Of a stretch of 64,000 bases of DNA, positions 41,982 through 50,045 are shown piece after piece. The notes under the pieces were generated by a model, which did no database searches, was not told where the DNA came from, and saw only the letters and a program-made list of their open reading frames with translations. The stretch is from Streptomyces spiralis. Lineage in GTDB: Bacteria; Actinomycetota; Actinomycetes; Streptomycetales; Streptomycetaceae. A program made the translations under genes and the position numbers. The stretch's first letter is position 1. Every line of letters begins with the position of its first letter. The stretch covers positions 59,233 through 123,232 of the forward strand of contig NZ_BNBC01000015.1 in the NCBI RefSeq assembly GCF_014654675.1. Direction: 5' to 3'.

Positions 41982-42065
41982 GTGCACACCCTCTTCACAC
42001 CCGCCTCGCGCGTCATGCGAAGATGCGACCGCCCGGTAGGTGTACCGGCGTAGAGGGGAACATCA

Positions 42066-43250
42066 TTGAAATCAAGAAAACTGAGCCGTAAGCGGCGCCG
42101 CACCACCATAGTCACGGCCGCGGCCGCCTCGGTGGTCGCCGGCGTGGCCCTGGTGCCCAACTGGAGCGCGGGCGCGGCGGTCACCGACGACCCGACGGTG
42201 GACGCGGCCACCAAGGCCACCTTCCAGAAGCTCGCCGACGCGGTCTTCACCGACCGCACCCAGGCCCTGGTGGACAACACCGAGAGCGGCCGGTCCGGGA
42301 AGCAGGACAAGCAGCTGACCTCCCGCTTCTCCGGCAAGGTCCGCCTGTCCGGCACGCAGTCGCGCACGGAGGACTCCGCGCTGTCCCAGCTGCGCGGCCG
42401 CAAGTCCCGCCTGGCGCAGCTCGGCGAGAAGTACAGCTCGGCCAGCACCAGCGTGACCCTGGACGCCACGCAGGTGAAGGGCCGCAAGGCCAAGGTCGCC
42501 GTCACCGAGACCACGACCCTGACGTACGAGAAGGTACGGGGCGACGAGCCGAAGACCACCGGCTTCCAGGCCCACCACGAGCTGTCCTTCCAGGCCGACA
42601 AGCACGGCAACTGGCAGCTGACCGGCATCCGCGACACCGACGACGGCGTCGCCGTCAACCAGGTCGCCAGCCCGACCGTCGCCACGCCGGACACCGGTGA
42701 CGACACCCCGCCGGTGGCGCCGCGTGCCTCGACCTCGCGCAGCGCGCCGGCCAAGGCGAAGAACCTGACCTCCGGTACGTACGACTACAAGGCGATGGCC
42801 GCGTACGCGAAGAAGTACTGGAGCAGCTACAACCCGGCGTACCCGAACTTCAACGGGCAGGGTGCCGGGGGCGACTGCACCAACTTCGTCAGCCAGTCCC
42901 TCAAGGCCGGCGGCTGGAAGCACGTCCCGGGCTACACCAACGACTGGCACAACTGGTTCGGCACCGCCGACATCCAGTCGGACTCGTTCGTCGGCGTCAA
43001 CGAGTTCTCCTGGTTCGCCCTGTCCTCCAAGCGGGTCACCAGCCTGCCGTACGTCTACCAGCTGGACGTCGGTGACGTCCTGCAGATGGACTTCAACCGG
43101 GACGGGTCCAAGGACCACTCGATGATCGTCACCTCGCGCGTCTCGGGCGTGCCCTACGTGTCGTACCACTCCACCAACACCTACAACCGGTCGGTGGCGA
43201 GCCTCATCGCGTCGTACCCGAACGCGTACTACTACGCCTACCGCACCTGA
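42066..43250 (+). CDS. Secreted amidase-domain (Amidase_6-like) protein
   Basis: The 394-residue protein has a signal peptide (KLSRKRRRTTIVTAAAASVVAGVALVPNWSAGA), a lysine-rich middle domain (~45-215) and a C-terminal cysteine-peptidase-like domain: YDYKAMAAYAKKYWSSYNPAYPNFNGQGAGGDCTNFVSQSL (catalytic Cys at about 270) and DHSMIVTSRVSGVPYVSYHSTN (catalytic His). This is the pattern of the putative amidase domain family, probably acting on cell wall or small amides. TTG 42066 is the start, since GAGGGGAAC precedes it; no ATG/GTG fits better. Confidence 0.85.
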   Translation: MKSRKLSRKRRRTTIVTAAAASVVAGVALVPNWSAGAAVTDDPTVDAATKATFQKLADAVFTDRTQALVDNTESGRSGKQDKQLTSRFSGKVRLSGTQSRTEDSALSQLRGRKSRLAQLGEKYSSASTSVTLDATQVKGRKAKVAVTETTTLTYEKVRGDEPKTTGFQAHHELSFQADKHGNWQLTGIRDTDDGVAVNQVASPTVATPDTGDDTPPVAPRASTSRSAPAKAKNLTSGTYDYKAMAAYAKKYWSSYNPAYPNFNGQGAGGDCTNFVSQSLKAGGWKHVPGYTNDWHNWFGTADIQSDSFVGVNEFSWFALSSKRVTSLPYVYQLDVGDVLQMDFNRDGSKDHSMIVTSRVSGVPYVSYHSTNTYNRSVASLIASYPNAYYYAYRT

Positions 43251-43317
43251 GCGGTGTTCTCACGGGGGTGGGAGCCGGGCCGGCGCGGGGCCTCGCCCCG
43301 GCGGCCGGCTCCCCGCC

Positions 43318-44667
43318 TCAGTGGCCGGCTCCCCGCTCCTCGCGGATCCGCGCGACCACCTGGGCCGCCGTCCGCCGGACAGCCTCGGTCTCCGTCAGGA
43401 AGTGCCAGTAGTCGGGATGGCGGCCCTCCAGGCCGGCCACCGCCCCGTCCAGCCGGGCCACGGCCTCGTCCAGCGGGCGGGCATGCCGGGGATCCGGTGT
43501 CGTACGGCCCGTCATGGCCAGCCGCTGCGCGTCCCGGACCGCGAACCGGGTCCGCTCGATCTCCGCCTGCGGGTCCTTCTGCACCGCGTTCAGCCGGGCC
43601 AGGCGGTCCCCGGCGGCCGAGATCGACTCGTCGGTGGTGTTCAGCAGCGCCCGCACGGTCGACAACAGCGCGGTCGCGTCCGGCCAGCGCTGCGCGTCCC
43701 GCGCGGCCTGCGCCTCCGTCAGCTTCAGCTCGGCCTGCCGGACATTGCCGGCGGCCTGCTCCGGCACATGCTGAAGGTCCTGCCAGCAGGGCGCCGTGAA
43801 CCGGCGCCGCAGCTCGCTCAGCACCGGCTCCACCTGCCCGGCCCGTGTGGTCAGCGCCTCCGCCCGGGTGCGCAGCGACACCAGCCGGTGGTCGATCTCG
43901 GCGGCCTTCTCCGGCAGCCGCCCGGCCTCCGCCCGGATCGCCTCCGCCTCCCGCGCCACCCGCTCGGCACGCTCCAGGGTCTGCTCCACACCGTGCTGTC
44001 CCGCGCCCTGGTTCAGCTTGGTCAGCTCGGGGGCGAGCGCCGCGAGCCGTGCGGCCAGGTCGTCCGCCCTGAGCCCCGAGCCGCGCACGGCGTCCAGGGC
44101 GTCGCCGGCGGCCCGCAGGGCCTGCCGGGCCCGCTCCACGGCGGGTGCCAGCCGGGCCAGCCGGGTCTCGGCCTTGCCGAGCAGCGGCCCGAGACCACTG
44201 GCGAAACGGTCCAGCTCCCGTTTGGCGTTCTGCAGTTCGTCCTTGGCGGCGACCAGGCCGGCGCGCGCCCGGGCGGCGGCGGAGGCCTCCAGGTCGTCCC
44301 GGTCGAGATCCTGCGCGTCCACGGCCTGGATGTAGCGTTGGCTGACCTCGTCGATCCGCCGGCCGAGCGCCTGGAAGTCGGCGACCGCGCGCCGCGCCGC
44401 GGGGGAGTCGTCGACCGCCGTGATCGTCTCCATCGAGATCCGCAGGTCGCGCTGCGTGGTGTCCAGTTCGTAGAAAGCGGCGGCCGCCGCGTCCTTCGCC
44501 GCCTGCGCCTCGGCCCGCTGGCTCTCGGCCCGGCCGCCGAACCAGCGCCGGGTGCCGCCGCCCGCGAAGGCGGCGGGCAGCGCGAGCGCGGCGAGCAGGG
44601 GCAGGCCGAGCAGGACGAGGACGTCACACGCCGCCGATGTCCCCCCGCGCGCCGGTGTGGCCGTCAC
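43318..44667 (-). CDS. Membrane-anchored coiled-coil protein of unknown function
   Basis: The roughly 449-residue protein has one N-terminal hydrophobic segment (CDVLVLLGLPLLAALALPAAFAGG) and then almost continuous heptad-rich helices (for example AERVAREAEAIRAEAGRLPEKAAEIDHRLVSLRTRAEALTTRAG). It ends WHFLTETEAVRRTAAQVVARIREERGAGH. I do not recognise a named domain. The long Ala/Arg/Glu helices suggest a structural or scaffold role at the membrane. GTG 44667 is chosen for its nearby GGAGAGG; GTG 44730 would add 21 residues. Confidence 0.75.
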   Translation of the reverse strand: MTATPARGGTSAACDVLVLLGLPLLAALALPAAFAGGGTRRWFGGRAESQRAEAQAAKDAAAAAFYELDTTQRDLRISMETITAVDDSPAARRAVADFQALGRRIDEVSQRYIQAVDAQDLDRDDLEASAAARARAGLVAAKDELQNAKRELDRFASGLGPLLGKAETRLARLAPAVERARQALRAAGDALDAVRGSGLRADDLAARLAALAPELTKLNQGAGQHGVEQTLERAERVAREAEAIRAEAGRLPEKAAEIDHRLVSLRTRAEALTTRAGQVEPVLSELRRRFTAPCWQDLQHVPEQAAGNVRQAELKLTEAQAARDAQRWPDATALLSTVRALLNTTDESISAAGDRLARLNAVQKDPQAEIERTRFAVRDAQRLAMTGRTTPDPRHARPLDEAVARLDGAVAGLEGRHPDYWHFLTETEAVRRTAAQVVARIREERGAGH

Positions 44668-44739
44668 ATCCCTCTCCCGCGTTGTTCCGCCCTGCGTGGA
44701 TTCATTCTCCCACCTGTACAGGACGAACACACGGGCCGA

Positions 44740-45510
44740 TCAGTTCGCCGTACGCACCGAAACGCTGCCGTCCCCTGTGCGCGCGGACACCACATGAGAG
44801 CTGGAGTCGTCGCGGGGCACCGAGACATGCACGGAGCCGTCGCCGGTCCTCGTCGTCACCCGGTACGTGGCGTGGGGCAGCGCGATGCTGACGGAGCCGT
44901 CGCCGGAGCGCGAGTCCACCAGGTCCGGCACGACGCCGAGTTGAAGGCGGACCGAGCCGTCACCGGTGGTGGCCCGCACCTGGCGCGAGGACACCTCGGC
45001 GCGCACGGACCCGTCGCCGGAGCGGAGCTGGAGCGGCCCGGTGGAGTCGGTGACGTGCACGGACCCGTCGGAGGTGTGGATGTTCAGCGGGTCCTTGAAC
45101 CCGTGCGCCCGTACGCTGCCGTCCCCGTCCTCGACCTTCACGGTGATCCCGCGCGGCACCTCGATGAGGTGCTTGGCGGAGCAGTCGGCGATGACCCCGG
45201 AGCACTTCATCCGCAGCACCAGCCGGTCGTCCTTCATGGACCAGGTCACCCTGGGGTCGCCACCGACCGCCACCGACCCCTGGAACCACCGGGTGACCTG
45301 GACGACTCCCGCCTTGTTGCCGTCGGCGGCGACGATCTCCAGGGCCGAGTCGTCGGAGTCGACGGTCAGGGTGCGTCCGTGCAGGGCGAAGGAGCGGTGG
45401 TCGGGATGCTTGTCGTCGCCGGCCGAGGCGCCGCAGGCCGTGGCTGTGGCGAGCAGGGCCGCGACGACGCCGGTGACGGCGACGGCACGGACGGGAACGG
45501 TGCGGGACAT
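44740..45510 (-). CDS. DUF4097 beta-helix-like exported protein with GDGSV repeats
   Basis: The 256-residue protein begins with a signal sequence (VPVRAVAVTGVVAALLATATACG) with a possible lipidated Cys26. The second half is seven short repeats each containing GDGSV or SDGSV (for example EDGDGSVRAHG, TSDGSVHVTD, SGDGSVRAEV, TGDGSVRLQL, SGDGSVSIAL, TGDGSVHVSV, TGDGSVSVRTAN), the DUF4097/DUF4098 putative adhesin pattern, likely a right-handed beta-helix. Two cysteines (MKCSGVIADC) may form a disulphide. ATG 45510 has GGGGAGA upstream. The role is unknown. Confidence 0.85.
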   Translation of the reverse strand: MSRTVPVRAVAVTGVVAALLATATACGASAGDDKHPDHRSFALHGRTLTVDSDDSALEIVAADGNKAGVVQVTRWFQGSVAVGGDPRVTWSMKDDRLVLRMKCSGVIADCSAKHLIEVPRGITVKVEDGDGSVRAHGFKDPLNIHTSDGSVHVTDSTGPLQLRSGDGSVRAEVSSRQVRATTGDGSVRLQLGVVPDLVDSRSGDGSVSIALPHATYRVTTRTGDGSVHVSVPRDDSSSHVVSARTGDGSVSVRTAN

Positions 45511-45647
45511 GACGGTCTCCCCGTGGTGTGGACAACGAGTCCTGGTGTGGACGACGAGCAGGTTGATCGCTTCGAGCGTAGGAAGCGCCGTCCGGCCGGG
45601 GAATCCGGAGCGCTGCCGGGTTCGGGGTGGGGATAACCCCCCGCGGG

Positions 45648-45694
45648 GCCCTTCCAGGGCCCTTCCGGGGGGCTTCCCGGGGGGCTTCCCGGAG
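45648..45694. repeat. Short tandem repeats upstream of the DUF4097 gene
   Basis: Two copies of an 11-base unit (GCCCTTCCAGG / GCCCTTCCGGG) are followed by two copies of a 12-base unit (GGGCTTCCCGGG / GGGCTTCCCGGA). They lie between the DUF4097 start and the tRNA terminator and have no visible coding role. Confidence 0.5.
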
Positions 45695-45726
45695 ACTTCG
45701 CGCCGGGGCCTTTCGGAGACACGACG

Positions 45727-45769
45727 AAGGCCCAGGCCGACGGGTGTCACCCCGAGGGACCTGGGCCTT
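45727..45769 (-). terminator. Terminator of tRNA-Val
   Basis: AAGGCCCAGG (45727-45736) pairs perfectly with CCTGGGCCTT (45760-45769), with an inner GGGTG/CACCC stem, 16 bases beyond the tRNA 3' end on the minus strand. Confidence 0.75.
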
Positions 45770-45785
45770 GCGTGTGTCCTGCGAC

Positions 45786-45860
<75 letters not shown>

Positions 45861-45945
45861 GGGACGAGTGGACAGCCTACCCTGCCAGGGGGACTGTCCC
45901 GCAAACCGGTTGTGCGCAGCGCGGGCGGCGGGAGCGGTGGGGGCC

Positions 45946-46296
45946 TCACGCGTTCCCCTCCTCGTCCTCCGGGTCCTCGCGGGCGTGCTTGAGCCGGCTG
46001 CGGGCGTCGACGCGGTCGGGGCCGGTGAACCCGGACCAGTACCGGTGGGTGGTGACGAACACGGCGAGCTCGTGCTCCCGCCGGCGGAGCTTTTCGACCT
46101 CGGCCTGCTCGTCGGCCGTCCAGCCGGGGGAGGCCGGGCGCTCCACCTTGCGCCAGCCGCCTGCGTCACTGAAACCGTCCAGCGGTTCGACCGACCAGGG
46201 CAGCCGTTTGAGCAGGGCCGCGAGCTCGGCCCGGACCTGATGCAGCTCCTCCTGGCCGGCCAGGAGGTCACTCGGGAAGTCATAGGGCGTAGCCAC
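45946..46296 (-). CDS. Hypothetical protein, 116 residues
   Basis: The protein MATPYDFPSDLLAGQEELHQVRAELAAL... is helical and charged, with SDAGGWRKVERPASPGWTADEQAEVEKLRRREHELAVFVTTHRYWSGF in the middle and an acidic end. The style is that of a conserved actinobacterial hypothetical; I do not know its function. GTG 46296 is preceded by a -10-like TAGCAT six bases upstream and by no ribosome site, so it may be leaderless. Confidence 0.75.
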   Translation of the reverse strand: MATPYDFPSDLLAGQEELHQVRAELAALLKRLPWSVEPLDGFSDAGGWRKVERPASPGWTADEQAEVEKLRRREHELAVFVTTHRYWSGFTGPDRVDARSRLKHAREDPEDEEGNA

Positions 46297-46412
46297 GGCG
46301 CAATGCTACGCCTGTTCGATTTAGGGTCGCGACTCGCTTCGATGGGCTCGTGTGTTCGATGTGCCCCCGCCGCGGGCGGCCCGTTGTCAGACCCCTGTTC
46401 TACGGTGACGCA

Positions 46413-46967
46413 ATGGAGACAGCGGGATACGGAGCGGACGGGACCGGTGGCGACATGGGCAGGACGGAGGGGGCGGCGCTACGGCTGGAGCCGTGGACCG
46501 AGGACGACTTCTGGTTGCTGCGGCTGCACAACAGCCCCGAGATGACGGCGCATCTGGGCGGCCCGGAGAGCGAGGAGAAGCTCGCCTCCCGCCACCGGCG
46601 CTACCTGGAGTTGGAGGCGGGGCGGATGTACCGGGCGGTGCTGGCGGACAGCGGGCAGGCCGTGGGCGTCATCGGGTTCTGGGAGCGGCAGTGGCGGGAC
46701 ACCACCGTCTGGGAGACCGGGTGGGGGATATCACCCGCGTTCCAGGGGCGTGGGCTGGCGGCGGGGGCGGCACGGGCCGTCGTGGCCGAGGCGCGGGCCG
46801 CCGGCCGGCACAGGTACCTGCACGCGTATCCGAGCGTGGACCACGCCGCCTCGAACGCGGTGTGCCGCGCGGCCGGGTTCACCCTGCTCGGACCGGTGGA
46901 CTTCGAGTATCCGAAGGGCCACTGGCTCACGTCGAACGACTGGCGGTTCGACCTCGCCTCCGGGTGA
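46413..46967 (+). CDS. GNAT-family N-acetyltransferase
   Basis: The 184-residue protein matches the RimJ/RimL-like GNAT layout: LRLEPWTEDDFWLLRLHNSPEMTAHLGGPESEEKL, GVIGFWER, WGISPAFQGRGLAAGAARAVVAEA (acetyl-CoA loop) and VDHAASNAVCRAAGFTLLG. The acceptor is unknown. I begin at ATG 46413; upstream in-frame codons look noncoding. Confidence 0.88.
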   Translation: METAGYGADGTGGDMGRTEGAALRLEPWTEDDFWLLRLHNSPEMTAHLGGPESEEKLASRHRRYLELEAGRMYRAVLADSGQAVGVIGFWERQWRDTTVWETGWGISPAFQGRGLAAGAARAVVAEARAAGRHRYLHAYPSVDHAASNAVCRAAGFTLLGPVDFEYPKGHWLTSNDWRFDLASG

Positions 46968-47064
46968 GTACCACCGTGCCGGCCTGAGCAGGGGCACGGA
47001 TGCCGGAGGCCCTGGGGCCGATCACCGCCTGAGCGCGAGCTCCCGTGTCACGAGGTCCGGAGTG

Positions 47065-47853
47065 TCACAGCGGGTCCACCACGGACATCCGGACGGAGGC
47101 GCCGGGGGCGAGCAGGTGCAGCCGTTCGGTGAGGCCCGCCTCGGCGAAGGCCTTCGTCAGGGCGGAACCGTCCTCGGTGAAGTGCGCCCAGTGCTCGAAG
47201 TGCAGCGGCACGACATGACGGGCGCCGAGGATCCGGGCGGCCTCGGCCGCCTGCGCGCTGGTGAGGGTGAGCGGGGCGTCCGGGACGAGGGGGGTCCGCG
47301 CGGCGCCCGCGAAGAGCACGGCGATGTCGAAGGGGCCCTCCCGGCGGGCGATCTCGCGGACCAGGTCCAGGGAGGCGTTGTCGCCGCTGACGTAGACCTT
47401 GGGCAGGTCGTCGCCGGAGAGGACGAAGCCGGTCACCTCGCCGACGAGGGCCTCGGAGCCCACGGGGCCGTGCAGGGCGGGGACGGCGGTGACGTGGAGG
47501 GCCCCGTCGCCGGGCAGCGGCAGTTCGACGCGCTCCCAGGGGGCCAGCGCCCGCACGGGCGCGCCCAGACGGGCCTCGGCCGACGGCGTGGACAGGGCCA
47601 GGGGAGCGGTCGCGAGGTAGGCGCGGCCGGAGGTGTCGAGATTGTCCGGGTGCTGGTCGTGGGAGAGCAGCACCGCGTCGACCGGGCCGATGTCGGCGGG
47701 CCGACGGGCCGGGCCGGCCGTCTTGGTCAGTTCACGCGAGCCGATCGGGTAGGCGCCGGGGGCGTCGAAGGTGGGGTCGGTGAGCAGGCGCAGCCCGGCG
47801 AGCTCGATGACAGCGGTCGGGCCGCCGATGTAGGTGATCTCCACGGTGGTCAT
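47065..47853 (-). CDS. MBL-fold metal-dependent hydrolase (UlaG-like)
   Basis: The 262-residue protein has the beta-lactamase-fold pattern VEITYIGGPTAVIELAGLRLLTDPTFD, VDAVLLSHDQHPDNLD (variant HxHxDH-type metal site), VYVSGDNASLD and HVVPLHFEHWAHFTE. This resembles the L-ascorbate-6-phosphate lactonase/metal-dependent hydrolase group; the actual substrate is unknown. ATG 47853. It is divergent from DUF2277. Confidence 0.88.
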   Translation of the reverse strand: MTTVEITYIGGPTAVIELAGLRLLTDPTFDAPGAYPIGSRELTKTAGPARRPADIGPVDAVLLSHDQHPDNLDTSGRAYLATAPLALSTPSAEARLGAPVRALAPWERVELPLPGDGALHVTAVPALHGPVGSEALVGEVTGFVLSGDDLPKVYVSGDNASLDLVREIARREGPFDIAVLFAGAARTPLVPDAPLTLTSAQAAEAARILGARHVVPLHFEHWAHFTEDGSALTKAFAEAGLTERLHLLAPGASVRMSVVDPL

Positions 47854-47994
47854 GTCCGGTGCAAGTGGAGGCGGACCGGAGGTATTCCTTCCGCCGGGCG
47901 GGGCGGGACCTGCGACGCGGGACGTACGACGCCGGACACGGAACGGCGGACAGAAACGGCGGACGCCGAACGGCGGACAGGAGAGACTGGACGC

Positions 47995-48228
47995 ATGTGC
48001 CGGAGTATCAAGACACTGCGTCCGCCCGCGTTGCCCGAGGAGGCGACCCAGGAGGAGATCCGGGCCGCCGCGCTGCAGTTCGTGCGGAAGGTCTCGGGCT
48101 TCCGGGCTCCCGCCGCGCACAACCGTGAGGTCTTCGACCACGCGGTCGAGGCGATCGCGGCGGCGACCGAGGAGTTGCTGGCGGGGCTGGAGGTACGGGG
48201 TCAGGCGGCGGTGCGCAAGGCCGGCTGA
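47995..48228 (+). CDS. DUF2277 family protein
   Basis: The 77-residue protein MCRSIKTLRPP...ATQEEIRAAALQFVRKVSGFRAPAAHNREVFDHAVEAIAAATEELL matches DUF2277, a small conserved family of unknown function with an N-terminal MCRxIK. AGGAGA lies nine bases upstream of ATG 47995. The sequence just upstream (about 47928-47986) contains three spaced copies of AACGGCGGAC. Confidence 0.88.
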   Translation: MCRSIKTLRPPALPEEATQEEIRAAALQFVRKVSGFRAPAAHNREVFDHAVEAIAAATEELLAGLEVRGQAAVRKAG

Positions 48229-48286
48229 CCCGGCCGGAACGCGGACGGGGCCCCGGAACCTCTGAGCCCCCGAGGCTGCCTGGATC

Positions 48287-48922
48287 CTAGGACGCCTCAG
48301 AACCTGCCGGGGCCCTGCGCATCAGATACGCCGCTGCCGCGCCCGCCGCGAACAGGGCCGCCACCGACACGCCCGTCGCCAGCCAGGCGGCGCCCAGCCA
48401 GCGCGTGCCGAAGTAGCCGAGGGCGACGCTGTAGGCGGCCCAGGTCAGACCGGCGAGGGCGGACCAGGGCAGGAACTCCCGGACCCGGCGATGGGTCGCG
48501 CCGGCGCTGAAGGAGACGACCGAGCGGCCGGCCGGGGCGAAGCGGGCGATCAGGACCAGCACGCCGCCGCCCCGGGACAGGGCCGCGCCGAGTCGTTCCT
48601 GCGCCGAGCTGAGCCTCCGGGAACGGGCGATCGCACGGTCCAGCCGCTCGCCGCCGCGCCAGGCCAGCCGGTAGGCGACGAGGTCGCCCAGCACCGACGC
48701 CGTCGCCGCGCACAGGATCAGCGCCAGGATGTCGGGCACGTCCCCGGGGACCCGCCCCGTCGCGGCACCCGAACCGGCGGCGGCCGCCGTGGCCGCGGTG
48801 ACGACCAGAACGCCGCTGGGCAGCACGGGCAGGAAGACGTCGAGCAGCACCGACAGCGCCACCACGACATAGATCCATGGTGCGCCGGTGAGCGACCCCA
48901 CCCTCGCCACACTCTCCAGCAC
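48287..48922 (-). CDS. DedA-family membrane protein
   Basis: The 211-residue protein has four to five hydrophobic segments and the DedA core GDLVAYRLAWRGGERLDRAI, followed by GGGVLVLIARFAPAGRSVVSFSAGATHRRVREFLPWSALAGLTWAAYSVALGYFGT, including the RFxPxGR motif. DedA proteins are membrane transporters tied to lipid (undecaprenyl-phosphate) recycling and proton-motive force. GTG 48922 follows GGGAG at six bases. Confidence 0.88.
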   Translation of the reverse strand: MLESVARVGSLTGAPWIYVVVALSVLLDVFLPVLPSGVLVVTAATAAAAGSGAATGRVPGDVPDILALILCAATASVLGDLVAYRLAWRGGERLDRAIARSRRLSSAQERLGAALSRGGGVLVLIARFAPAGRSVVSFSAGATHRRVREFLPWSALAGLTWAAYSVALGYFGTRWLGAAWLATGVSVAALFAAGAAAAYLMRRAPAGSEAS

Positions 48923-49310
48923 CGACGACTCCCTGAACTCCCCCGTGTACCGGACCGTGCCGCGACGTCGCGGGGGAGCGGCAGGGGCGGCCTGTGAACA
49001 GCCATACAGCGTACGCCGCGGATGTGACAGGGGGTGCGTCGGGGGCATATGTGTTCGTTGTTACGCCGGAAAGGCGGCAAAAACAGTCGAAGCAAGGGCG
49101 TCGAGACGATGGCAGAACACGGCAGAACGGCGACCGAACGGCGGCCCGAGGCCCTGACGGCCGACGCCCGTCCGGGAGTCGACCGCCAGGCCCCGGGCCG
49201 CCGGGCAGTAACGGGTCCGATCCGGTCCGGCCGGGACCGGTCGCCCCGGCCGCCGGGCCGCCACCGGTCAGGTCTCGACCGCCGGGCCGCCACCGGTCAG
49301 GTCTCGACCG
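48923..49310. other. 388-base intergenic region between DedA and DoxX genes
   Basis: No convincing gene is seen. It should contain the DedA promoter. A small hairpin CGCC-GGAAA-GGCG followed by an A-run is near 49065-49083, and the DoxX-proximal end carries a 29-base tandem repeat and several GGCCGCCGGG-type repeats. Confidence 0.5.
49250..49307. repeat. Two tandem copies of a 29-base unit
   Basis: The unit starts CCGCCGGGCCGCC and ends ACCGGTCAGGTCTCGA; copies span 49250-49278 and 49279-49307 without differences. A degenerate third copy (CCGTCAGGCCGCGACCGGTG) continues into the end of the DoxX gene, suggesting the array arose by duplication of the gene's 3' end. Confidence 0.75.
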
Positions 49311-49772
49311 TCAGGCCGCGACCGGTGTCTGCTCGGCCGTGGGCTGCTGCTGCGCCCAGCGCCTGGCGAGCAGCGTGTCCAGCCCGAACGCGCCGGAGCC
49401 GGTGAAGACCAGCAGCAGGAAGGCCCAGCAGAACATCGCCGACGCCTCGCCGCCGTTCTCGATCGGCCACAGGGCCGCCTTCTGGTGGATGTCGAAGTAG
49501 GCGAACGCCATGGACCCCGAGGCGATGAACGCGGCGGCACGGGTGCCCAGGCCCAGTAGGACGAACGCGCCGCCGACGAGCTGGATCACCGCCGCGTACC
49601 AGCCCGGCCAGGTGCCGGCCGCGATGGTGCCGCCATGGGTGCCCATCGCCCCGCCGAGCACACCGAACAGCGAGGCGGCACCGTGACAGGTGAACAGCAG
49701 GCCCACGACAACCCGGTAGAGGCCGAGGGCGTACGGCTGTGTGGAGTTGAGGCGTCCGGTCAGGCCGGTCAT
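49311..49772 (-). CDS. DoxX-family membrane protein
   Basis: The 153-residue protein has four membrane segments (ALGLYRVVVGLLFTCHGAASLFG, WYAAVIQLVGGAFVLLGLGTRAAAFIASGSMAFAYF, AMFCWAFLLLVFTGSGAFGLD) and the DoxX pattern GLYRVVVGLLFTCHGA. Family members take part in thiol/oxidative stress handling in mycobacteria and in quinone-linked oxidation. Expression is probably repressor-controlled through the palindrome at 49864. Confidence 0.88.
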   Translation of the reverse strand: MTGLTGRLNSTQPYALGLYRVVVGLLFTCHGAASLFGVLGGAMGTHGGTIAAGTWPGWYAAVIQLVGGAFVLLGLGTRAAAFIASGSMAFAYFDIHQKAALWPIENGGEASAMFCWAFLLLVFTGSGAFGLDTLLARRWAQQQPTAEQTPVAA

Positions 49773-49863
49773 GGGGGGAGTCTCCTTCTAGGGAGCCGGT
49801 GTCAGGGGTGCCGGCGCCTGGGAAGGGGGTACCGGCACAGGACGGATGTTCGAACAGCTGATG

Positions 49864-49893
49864 AGATTAGGTCTCCCTAATCTGTGCTTGCAA
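49864..49893 (-). promoter_or_regulatory. DoxX promoter with embedded palindromic operator
   Basis: On the minus strand -35 TTGCAA (49888-49893), an 18-base spacer and -10 TAATCT (49864-49869) form a good housekeeping promoter. The inverted repeat AGATTAGG ... CCTAATCT (49864-49871 and 49876-49883, 4-base gap) covers the -10 and part of the spacer, as for a MarR- or TetR-type repressor. The regulator is not encoded next to it. Confidence 0.7.
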
Positions 49894-50045
49894 GTTCAAC
49901 ATCTAGCCAATCCGGGCCACGCCGGCGGTTCCGTCTGTCGCTTTCTTTGCGGTGGTACGGCGCGGAATGCGGGAAGTGTGCGAGCGGGCGGCGCCGCGGA
50001 CAATCGGGGACAGCGGGGCGTGCCGCCGGGTGGACCACCCGCGTC

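Noticed and set aside
49864..49883. Iron box (DmdR/IdeR site) before doxX
   Set aside because: The TTAGG and CCTAA ends match, but the known 19-base iron box has nine bases between them; here there are only four.
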